Below, in pieces: positions 57,447 through 64,000 of a DNA stretch of 64,000 nt (the stretch's first letter is position 1; the number at the start of each line of letters is the position of its first letter). The notes beneath the pieces are model-generated. The model was not told where the DNA came from, searched no databases, and saw only the letters and a program-made list of their open reading frames with translations. This DNA is from Erwinia persicina NBRC 102418 (GTDB lineage: Bacteria; Pseudomonadota; Gammaproteobacteria; Enterobacterales; Enterobacteriaceae): positions 1 through 64,000 of the forward strand of contig NZ_BCTN01000012.1 in the NCBI RefSeq assembly GCF_001571305.1, in the 5' to 3' direction. A program made the position numbers and the translations under genes.

Positions 57447-58328
57447 CTATTTCAGGTACTCACCGCTGCGCAGCGCTTCAATACGTTTGTCCAGCGGTGG
57501 ATGCGACATAAACAGCTCGCTCATCGATTTGGACTTACCATTGATGCAGAATGCCATCATGCTGCTGGCTTCCTGCGGCTCATAGCTGGTTTTCAGACGT
57601 TGCAGTGCAGCAATCATCTTCTCACGCCCAGCCAGACGCGCTGCGCCTGCATCCGCATGGAATTCACGGTGACGAGAGAACCACATGGTGATGATACTGG
57701 CGACAATACCGAAGACCAGTTCCAGCACCATGGACACCGCGAAATAAACCATCGGATTACCGTTGCTGCTCCCCTCTTCATCGCGGTTGCCGGACATAAA
57801 GCCTGCGGCCAGCTGCGCCAGGATACGCGAGATAAAGATCACGAAGGTGTTCACAATCCCCTGAATCAGGGTCATGGTCACCATATCGCCGTTAGCAATG
57901 TGACTGACTTCATGCGCCAGCACGGCCTCAGCTTCATCACGGCTCATGTTCTGCAGCAACCCGGTAGACACCGCAACCAGTGACGCATCGCGGCGCGCGC
58001 CGGTAGCAAAAGCATTGATGTCCGGGGCATGGTAAATGGCGACCTGCGGCATGGCGATACCCGCCTGCTGCGCCTGACGTCCCACGGTTTCCATCAGCCA
58101 GCGTTCGGTTTCGTTGCGCGGCTGTTCAATCACTTCACCGCCAACGGAGCGTAGCGCCATCCATTTCGACATCAGCAGTGAAACAAACGCACCGCCAAAG
58201 CCAAACAGACCTGCCATGATCATCAGGCCCATAACACTGCTTGACTGGATCCCTGTCAGGCTGAGGATCAGCCCGAAAACCACCATTACCCCAAGGTTGG
58301 TTAACAGGAAAAGAGCAATACGCATCAT
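57447..58328 (-). CDS. htpX: Membrane metalloprotease HtpX
   Basis: A zinc metalloprotease of the inner membrane that degrades misfolded membrane proteins together with FtsH. The 293 residues equal E. coli. The HExxH motif is H139-E140-V-S-H143. Helices lie at about 4-25, 32-52, 155-180 and 195-215. The third zinc ligand region is [17 protein letters not shown]. It begins [13 protein letters not shown]. In E. coli it is induced through Cpx and heat shock. It is convergent with yebQ. Confidence 0.97.
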   Translation of the reverse strand: MMRIALFLLTNLGVMVVFGLILSLTGIQSSSVMGLMIMAGLFGFGGAFVSLLMSKWMALRSVGGEVIEQPRNETERWLMETVGRQAQQAGIAMPQVAIYHAPDINAFATGARRDASLVAVSTGLLQNMSRDEAEAVLAHEVSHIANGDMVTMTLIQGIVNTFVIFISRILAQLAAGFMSGNRDEEGSSNGNPMVYFAVSMVLELVFGIVASIITMWFSRHREFHADAGAARLAGREKMIAALQRLKTSYEPQEASSMMAFCINGKSKSMSELFMSHPPLDKRIEALRSGEYLK

Positions 58329-58476
58329 AAAATTTATTCTTCCTCAGTTATTCCGCTTTTCGCGTAACACTATCGTAAGGTCAATACTGCGCTTTTCAAG
58401 CACTCTTAATCTTTAAGTGTTTAAAAAGACATAACTTTACACTTTGTCTTACTTTTTGGGCCCCACAGAAGGAGAT

Positions 58477-58504
58477 AAAAAAAAGGCACAGCGATTGCTG
58501 TGCC
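58477..58504 (-). terminator. Terminator of prc
   Basis: On the minus strand GGCACAGC / GCTGTGCC with a 4-base loop is followed by eight T. The hairpin itself begins just after the prc stop at 58513. Confidence 0.92.
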
Positions 58505-58512
58505 TGTGGCGT

Positions 58513-60558
58513 TTATTTGGCCGCTGCCGGAGAGGCCGGCGGCTGCTGTTTTTCCAGCTGCGCCAGGTCATTGGCAATTTTCACCGTTTCATCAAGATAC
58601 GGATCCGGCTCTTTATAATCTTTTGGCAGATCGTCCACCTTCGCCAGCGGTTTTTTCCCTTCCGCTTTCAGGCGGGCATTGATGCGTTCCAGACGCAGGG
58701 CATCATCTTCCCGATTCTCTTTCTCGCGTTCAGCAAGATTAAGTGAAATGATATTGCGCTTGTCTTTGTTGGCATTAAAGCGGGCGATATCTTTAATGAT
58801 GTACTGGAACTCAGCATCTTTCGCGATACGATCCTGATGCGCTTTGATCAGCTGCGGTTCAAAGGGCTTGAGGTCACCTGTTTTAACGTAGCTTGCCGCA
58901 TTCACGCTGTCCCACGGCAGGGCGTTATCCTCAAACTTCTCACCGGTTTCGACCGCTTCCACGCCGGTAGGCATCAGCAGATCCGGAGTCACCCCTTTGC
59001 GCTGAGTGCTGCCGCCGTTGATGCGGTAGAATTTCTGAATGGTGTACTGTACAGACCCCAGGGCCGGCCACTCAGGGCGCAGCATCTGATCGTAGATGCG
59101 GTTCAGCGAACGGTACTGCTGCACAGTACCTTTACCAAAGGTCGGCTCACCGACAATCAGCGCACGGCCATAGTCCTGCATGGCCGCAGCAAAGATCTCT
59201 GATGCCGACGCGCTGAAGCGGTCAACCAGCACCACCAGCGGCCCTTTGTAGTAAGTGACACCATCGGTGTCGCTATCCTGACGAATTTTGCCATTGTTGT
59301 CACGAACCTGTACTACCGGGCCACTTGGGATAAACAGGCCGGAAAGCGATACCGCTTCCGTCAGTGCCCCACCGCCGTTGGTGCGCAGGTCGATAACAAT
59401 GCTGTCAATATTCTGCTTCTGCAGCTTCTGCAACTGCACTTTAACGTCGTCGGTCAGTCCCACGTAGAAACCAGGAATGTCCAGCACGCCAACCTTCTGC
59501 TTGCCGACGTTGTGCACGGTCATTTTCACCGCACGATCTTCCAGGCGAATTTTTTCACGCGTCAGCGTTACGGTGCGGGTTTTTGTGCCTTTTCCGGCCG
59601 GAAGGATCTCAAGGCGGACTTTACTGCCCTTCGGTCCTTTGATTTGGGCAACCACATCATCCAGACGCCAGCCAATGACATCAACGACAGGTTTACCCGG
59701 CTGGCCGACACCGACAATGCGGTCACCGACGGTGATCGCTTTACTCTTCGCCGCCGGGCCTCCGGCGACCATGGAATTGATGACCGTATAGTCATCATCC
59801 ATCTGCAGGACCGCACCAATACCTTCAAGCGACAGGCTCATTTCGGTATTGAACTGTTCAGTATTACGTGGTGACAGGTAGTTAGTGTGGGGATCGATTT
59901 CGTGGGCAAACGCCGTCATCGCCAGCTGGAACACATCCTCGCTGTTGCTCTGCGCCAGGCGACGCACGGCAAATTGATAACGTTTGGTCAGAACCTCACG
60001 GATCTCTTTCTCATCTTTACCGGCCAGCTTGAGGCTCAGCTCATCATATTTAACCTTGGCATCCCACAGGTCATTCAGCTCTGAGGTACTTTTGGGCCAT
60101 GGCGCTTTGCTACGGTCGATATCAATGGTGTCATTGCCGGAGAAATTCATCGGCTTATTCAGTACGGAAAGAGCGTACTGATAACGTTCGAAACGGCGTT
60201 TTTGCGTCAGATTATAGAGATCGTAAAACGCCGAAAGCTGGCCGCTTTTAAATTCTTCGCCCAGCGTGGTTTTTTTGTCCGCATATTGCGCAATATCCGA
60301 CGCCAGCAACACATTGTGGCTGTAGTCGAGCAGGTTCAGATAACGCTCAAAGATTTTAACGGAAAAATCTTTGTTGAGATCGAACTGGCGATAGTGGGAG
60401 CGGGTAAAACGGGAGGTGACACGCTCACTGACAGTGGCATGCTGTGCTTCCTGATGTAACTGCGGGATTTGATCGGCGCGCGTAATATTATCCGCCGCAA
60501 AAACGTTGCCCGCTATCAGCAGGCCCGCAACGATAGTGCTTTTAAAAAGAGTGTTCAT
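58513..60558 (-). CDS. prc: Tail-specific protease Prc
   Basis: A periplasmic carboxy-terminal processing protease that trims penicillin-binding protein 3 and degrades tagged proteins and MepS with NlpI. The product has 681 residues (682 in E. coli). A signal peptide ends NVFA before ADNITRADQ. A PDZ domain lies at about 240-330 (SLEGIGAVLQMDDDYTVINSM). The Ser/Lys dyad is in DRFSASASEIFAAAM (S430 in E. coli) and EPTFGKGTVQQYR (K455 in E. coli). It follows proQ by 19 bases, so proQ-prc is one operon. Confidence 0.97.
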   Translation of the reverse strand: MNTLFKSTIVAGLLIAGNVFAADNITRADQIPQLHQEAQHATVSERVTSRFTRSHYRQFDLNKDFSVKIFERYLNLLDYSHNVLLASDIAQYADKKTTLGEEFKSGQLSAFYDLYNLTQKRRFERYQYALSVLNKPMNFSGNDTIDIDRSKAPWPKSTSELNDLWDAKVKYDELSLKLAGKDEKEIREVLTKRYQFAVRRLAQSNSEDVFQLAMTAFAHEIDPHTNYLSPRNTEQFNTEMSLSLEGIGAVLQMDDDYTVINSMVAGGPAAKSKAITVGDRIVGVGQPGKPVVDVIGWRLDDVVAQIKGPKGSKVRLEILPAGKGTKTRTVTLTREKIRLEDRAVKMTVHNVGKQKVGVLDIPGFYVGLTDDVKVQLQKLQKQNIDSIVIDLRTNGGGALTEAVSLSGLFIPSGPVVQVRDNNGKIRQDSDTDGVTYYKGPLVVLVDRFSASASEIFAAAMQDYGRALIVGEPTFGKGTVQQYRSLNRIYDQMLRPEWPALGSVQYTIQKFYRINGGSTQRKGVTPDLLMPTGVEAVETGEKFEDNALPWDSVNAASYVKTGDLKPFEPQLIKAHQDRIAKDAEFQYIIKDIARFNANKDKRNIISLNLAEREKENREDDALRLERINARLKAEGKKPLAKVDDLPKDYKEPDPYLDETVKIANDLAQLEKQQPPASPAAAK

Positions 60559-60577
60559 GCCCTGATTAGCCTCCGTA

Positions 60578-61270
60578 TCAGAACTGCAAGTGTTCTGCGC
60601 GTACTATCATTGCCAGGCCGGAAGCTAACTGTACCCGAACGCCATCTTTGGAAATTTCCAGAATGGTGGCATCCATCGCACTTTTACCTGCGGTGACTTT
60701 AATATTTTGGCCGACTTGCAATGCTGAGGTGTCGGTAACCGGCTTACGCGGTTCCGGCTGGGTCTCGGTACGAGGAGCGGAAGCAGTCTGTTCTGCCTGT
60801 GGACGTGCAGGTTTGCTGCGCACTTTACGTGGCTGCTCACCTTCTGCCGCAGGTTTACGAACAGGTTTACGCGGACGACGCGGGGTGGTTTCTTCACCCG
60901 CTTCACGCTTTTTCGCCTGCTGCTGTTCGCGCTGTGCCTGCACGCGCGCTTTCGCTTCTTCAAGCTGCTTGCGCGCATGTTCAACATGCTGTTCGTCCAG
61001 TTGACCACACGCATTGCCATCAAGATCGACGCGCGTTGCGCCCGCTTTGATGCCATACAGATAGCGCCAACTGGAAGTGTAAAGACGCAGTGCAGAACGA
61101 AGCTGAGTTTTACTCAGGCTCATTTCGCCCTGCACGCGGTCGACGAGATCCTGAAATATTCCGATTTTCAGTGGTCGTGCTTCGCCTTCGGCGCTAAAGC
61201 ATTGTGGGAAACGCTCCGCCAGAAAGGCGATGACTTCTTTGGTGCTATTCAACTTAGGTTGATTTTCCAT
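60578..61270 (-). CDS. proQ: RNA chaperone ProQ
   Basis: A global small-RNA-binding protein with 230 residues (232 in E. coli). The N-terminal FinO domain (about 5-120) includes [43 protein letters not shown] long basic, Glu/Gln/Lys/Arg-rich linker (about 125-180) follows. The C-terminal Tudor-like domain has [32 protein letters not shown]. It is the first gene of proQ-prc and also needed for ProP osmoregulation in E. coli. Confidence 0.97.
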   Translation of the reverse strand: MENQPKLNSTKEVIAFLAERFPQCFSAEGEARPLKIGIFQDLVDRVQGEMSLSKTQLRSALRLYTSSWRYLYGIKAGATRVDLDGNACGQLDEQHVEHARKQLEEAKARVQAQREQQQAKKREAGEETTPRRPRKPVRKPAAEGEQPRKVRSKPARPQAEQTASAPRTETQPEPRKPVTDTSALQVGQNIKVTAGKSAMDATILEISKDGVRVQLASGLAMIVRAEHLQF

Positions 61271-61366
61271 GAAATTTCCTGATTACAACGGGTTTGCCAA
61301 TCAGCGCAGGCATGAACAGGCGACATTATAATGACCCCATCAGCAATTGCTACGTGATCCAGCGCT

Positions 61367-61867
61367 TTAGGTGCGTTTCATGTGAATAAATTTTTCCACA
61401 TCCGATCCGGCAAGCACCTCGCAAAGCCCGTCCGTTAACGCTTTCAGCCCCGCTTCATCCTCACTATCAAAGCGGTTATATTCAACACTATCAATATCCA
61501 GAACACCGATAACGCTGCCATTAACCACCAGCGGCAGCACAATTTCAGCGTTGCTGGCCGCATCACAGGCAATGTGTCCGGCGAAAGCGTGAACATCAGC
61601 CACACGCTGCACGGTCTTTTCAGCCACCGCCGTACCGCAAACGCCGCGCCCGACAGGAATGCGCACACAGGCGATTTTCCCCTGGAACGGCCCGAGGACC
61701 AGCGTATTCTCTTCCGTTAACAGATAAAAACCCGCCCAGTTAACCCCATCAAGACGTTCATATAAAAGCGCGCTACAATTGCCCATCACTGCCAGGAAAC
61801 TGGTTTCACCGCTCAGAAGAGCACGCATGTCACGATTGAGGTCGGTATAAAATTCTGCTTTTGTCAT
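61367..61867 (-). CDS. msrC: Free methionine-(R)-sulphoxide reductase MsrC
   Basis: A GAF-domain reductase for free methionine-R-sulphoxide, with 166 residues (E. coli YebR/MsrC is about 165). The three conserved cysteines are C67, C77 and C101, in KIACVRIP, GRGVCGTA and HIACDAASN. The NWAGFYLL segment and VIGVLDIDS end the GAF core. It lies upstream of proQ on the same strand with a gap of about 96 bases, and divergent from letA. Confidence 0.96.
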   Translation of the reverse strand: MTKAEFYTDLNRDMRALLSGETSFLAVMGNCSALLYERLDGVNWAGFYLLTEENTLVLGPFQGKIACVRIPVGRGVCGTAVAEKTVQRVADVHAFAGHIACDAASNAEIVLPLVVNGSVIGVLDIDSVEYNRFDSEDEAGLKALTDGLCEVLAGSDVEKFIHMKRT

Positions 61868-62089
61868 TGTTTAACCATTGTAGAAACTGAAACGAAGCGC
61901 AGTGGCGCTTCGCCTGATAAAATTAAGCATTAAAAAACCAGTCGGCGAGGTGAATCATTCTTTTAGTTGCTATAACCTTAGAATTATCCGAACACTAAAG
62001 CATGGCTATACTGAGTCTAGCTCTCCTGGCGTTAACCAGCCTAACCTGCCCTGTACCTGCACTGTCTGGGCTAAAGCACGATCGGGAAT

Positions 62090-63334
62090 ATGAAAATAAA
62101 CGCCATTAGTCATGCTCTGCCACAGGCACGTTATCAGCGATGTCCCCAATGTGATACCCTTTTTTCCTTACCAGATGTGAAATCACGCCAGTCAGCGCAC
62201 TGCCCTCGTTGCAACGCGCTTATCCTTAACGGGCGCGACTGGTCAATGACACGTCTGACAGCGATGGCCGTCACCATGTTGCTGCTGATGCCCTTTGCAT
62301 TTAATGAATCGCTGATGTCGATCCGACTGCTGGGCACCAATATTTACGCCAGCCTGCTGGGGGGGATCGTGCAAATGACCCAGCAGGGGGACGTGATCAC
62401 CGCCTCGATGGTCGCCTTCTGTACCATCGGTGCCCCGGTGACCCTGGTGGCGTCGATTGCCTACCTCTATTTTGGTCATAAACTGGGCATGAACCTGCGC
62501 CCGGTGCTGCTGATGCTGGACAGGTTAAAAGAGTGGGTCATGCTGGATATTTATCTGGTGGGTGTTGCCATCGCATCAATTAAGGTTCAGGAATATGCGG
62601 ATATTACCCCCGGGATTGGGCTGGTGGCCTTCGTCCTGCTGACAGTGCTGAGCCTGGTGACGCTGATTCATCTTAATGTGGAGCAGCTGTGGCATCGCTT
62701 CTATCCGCAGCCCCATCCTCACGTCGCCCCTGACAAGCTGCGGGTCTGTCTGAGTTGTCACCACACGGGTCTGGCTGACGATCGGGGACGCTGCCCACGC
62801 TGCCATACGCCCCTGCGCTATCGCCGCCGCTTCAGTCTGCAAAAATCTTGGTCATCCCTGATAGCCTCGATTATTTTATTGATCCCGGCGAATCTGTTAC
62901 CGATTTCGATTATCTATCTGAACGGTGCCCGTCAGGAGGATACTATCCTCTCTGGAATACTTTCTCTGGCCTCCGGTAATATCCCTGTGGCTATCGTGGT
63001 GTTTATTGCCAGTATATTAGTACCTTTTACGAAAGTTATCGTGCTGCTGACGCTGCTTGTCAGCATCCACTTCAAGTGTGAACAGGGTCTGAAAACCCGC
63101 ATCCGCCTTTTGCGCGTGGTGAAATGGGTGGGCCGCTGGTCGATGCTCGATCTGTTTGTCATTTCATTAACGATGTCGCTGGTCAATCGCGACCAGTTAC
63201 TGGCTTTTACTATGGGACCGGCTGCCTTCTATTTTGGGTCAGCAGTCATACTCACTATCCTTGCCGTTGAGTGGCTGGATAGCCGTTTACTTTGGGATGC
63301 ACATGCAACAGGAAACGCCGACTACACCGACTAG
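62090..63334 (+). CDS. letA: Lipid transport membrane protein LetA (YebS, PqiA-like)
   Basis: The inner-membrane partner of LetB, a trans-envelope lipid transport system. The product has 414 residues (427 in E. coli YebS). Two zinc-ribbon-like cysteine pairs open each PqiA half: RCPQC...HCPRC near 17-40 and VCLSC...RCPRC near 222-242. Each half has about four helices. The N terminus is somewhat shorter than in E. coli. The letB gene starts inside its last codons (32-base overlap), so translation is coupled. Confidence 0.94.
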   Translation: MKINAISHALPQARYQRCPQCDTLFSLPDVKSRQSAHCPRCNALILNGRDWSMTRLTAMAVTMLLLMPFAFNESLMSIRLLGTNIYASLLGGIVQMTQQGDVITASMVAFCTIGAPVTLVASIAYLYFGHKLGMNLRPVLLMLDRLKEWVMLDIYLVGVAIASIKVQEYADITPGIGLVAFVLLTVLSLVTLIHLNVEQLWHRFYPQPHPHVAPDKLRVCLSCHHTGLADDRGRCPRCHTPLRYRRRFSLQKSWSSLIASIILLIPANLLPISIIYLNGARQEDTILSGILSLASGNIPVAIVVFIASILVPFTKVIVLLTLLVSIHFKCEQGLKTRIRLLRVVKWVGRWSMLDLFVISLTMSLVNRDQLLAFTMGPAAFYFGSAVILTILAVEWLDSRLLWDAHATGNADYTD

Positions 63335-64000
63335 CGCACGCATCAAAAACCGGCGCAAAATATCGCCGTTCTGGTTGCTGCCGTTTATCGCTTTGCTGAT
63401 TGCCGGCTGGCTAATCTGGACGAACTATCAGGAGCGTGGCACAACGGTCACCATCGACTTCGCGACGGCGGACGGCATTGTGCCCGGCCGCACCCCGGTT
63501 CGCTATCAGGGGGTGGAAGTGGGTCTGGTACAGGGCATCAGCATGACCGATGACCTGCGCACCATTAAGATCAAAGCCAGTATCAAGAGCGATATGCGTG
63601 ATGCCCTGCGCAAAGATACACAATTCTGGCTGGTCACGCCGAAAGCCTCTCTGGCCGGTGTTTCTGGACTTGATGCGCTGGTCGGCGGTAATTACATCGG
63701 CATGATGCCTGGCAAAGGGGAACCGAGTGAAAACTTTGTCGCCCTTGATACCCAGCCTAAGTATCGTGTGAATACCGGCGAAATGATGATCCACCTCCAT
63801 GCCCCCGATCTGGGTGCGCTGAACAGCGGATCGCTGGTCTACTTCCGTAAAATCCCGGTGGGTCGTGTCTATGATTACAGCCTGAATTCCGGCAATCAGG
63901 GCGTCACCATCGACGTCCTGATTGAACGCCGCTTCACCAATCTGGTGAAAAAAGAGAGCCGATTCTGGAATGTCTCCGGCGTAAAGGCCGATGTTGGTCT
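63303..64000 (+). CDS. letB: MCE-domain lipid transport tunnel protein LetB (partial)
   Basis: The 5' part of letB (YebT), cut by the window end after about 232 codons; full-length E. coli LetB has about 877 residues and seven MCE domains. It begins [19 protein letters not shown], then one membrane helix (about 22-40, [20 protein letters not shown]). The first MCE domain ([22 protein letters not shown]) and part of the second ([21 protein letters not shown]) follow. No stop occurs in this frame to position 64000. The hexameric tunnel spans the periplasm for phospholipid movement. Confidence 0.95.
   Translation, partial: MQQETPTTPTSARIKNRRKISPFWLLPFIALLIAGWLIWTNYQERGTTVTIDFATADGIVPGRTPVRYQGVEVGLVQGISMTDDLRTIKIKASIKSDMRDALRKDTQFWLVTPKASLAGVSGLDALVGGNYIGMMPGKGEPSENFVALDTQPKYRVNTGEMMIHLHAPDLGALNSGSLVYFRKIPVGRVYDYSLNSGNQGVTIDVLIERRFTNLVKKESRFWNVSGVKADVG

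Overview
The window is a stretch of enterobacterial core chromosome, moderately GC-rich, with dense coding on both strands. Almost every protein can be placed by recall against an Escherichia coli K-12 counterpart of nearly the same length; CspC appears identical to the E. coli protein as I remember it. Gene order departs from E. coli in ways that point to another member of the Enterobacterales, plausibly the Erwinia/Pantoea group. The genus is an inference and was not tested. No rRNA, tRNA, CRISPR array, insertion sequence or prophage was seen.

Layout. 1-4.9 kb: xthA, then a leftward operon ydjA-selD-topB-ynjH. 5-9.4 kb: sppA, ansA-pncA, and a leftward msrB-yeaC pair. 9.4-13.4 kb: gapA with its promoter region, yeaD, yeaE and mipA. 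13.4-17.2 kb: yeaG-yeaH (PrkA-type kinase and VWA-like partner) behind a good sigma-54 promoter. 17.5-22.5 kb: nhaP2, an isolated priming sugar-phosphate transferase (wbaP-like) and a Bcr/CflA-type transporter. 22.5-28.6 kb: dadAX, ycgB (SpoVR), fadR and dsbB. 28.6-31.3 kb: leftward ycgL, a lytic transglycosylase, ycgM and ycgN. 31.5-33.3 kb: minCDE. 33.4-40.6 kb: rnd, fadD, yeaY, tsaB, yoaA, yoaB and yoaH. 40.7-46 kb: pabB-nudL, sdaA and pdeD. 46-51.3 kb: yoaE (TerC family) with a structured leader, manXYZ and yobD. 51.3-55.8 kb: rlmA, cspC with a shortened yobF, a metallo-beta-lactamase-fold hydrolase in an AT-rich pocket, yebO, yobH and kdgR. 56-64 kb: yebQ, htpX, prc, proQ, msrC and letA-letB, with letB cut by the window end.

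Functional themes. Several genes concern envelope and protein quality control (sppA, dsbB, htpX, prc, mipA, lytic transglycosylase, letAB), oxidative or nucleic acid repair (xthA, msrB, msrC, yoaA, topB), fatty acid control (FadR with a FadR-like operator before fadD), amino acid catabolism (dadAX, sdaA, ansA) and sugar uptake (manXYZ with candidate CRP and Mlc/NagC sites). The kinase YeaG, its neighbour YeaH and the SpoVR protein YcgB, which form a widespread stationary-phase and starvation set, lie within 13 kb here, whereas E. coli keeps them about 600 kb apart.

I found no clear undescribed multi-gene system. The best leads are non-coding or very small: the yoaE leader RNA, yobF with an in-frame stop ahead of conserved codons, an orphan 54-codon frame beside the hydrolase, an extended inverted repeat where E. 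coli carries nhaB, and the isolated wbaP-like gene with RcsAB-like and near-ops motifs.
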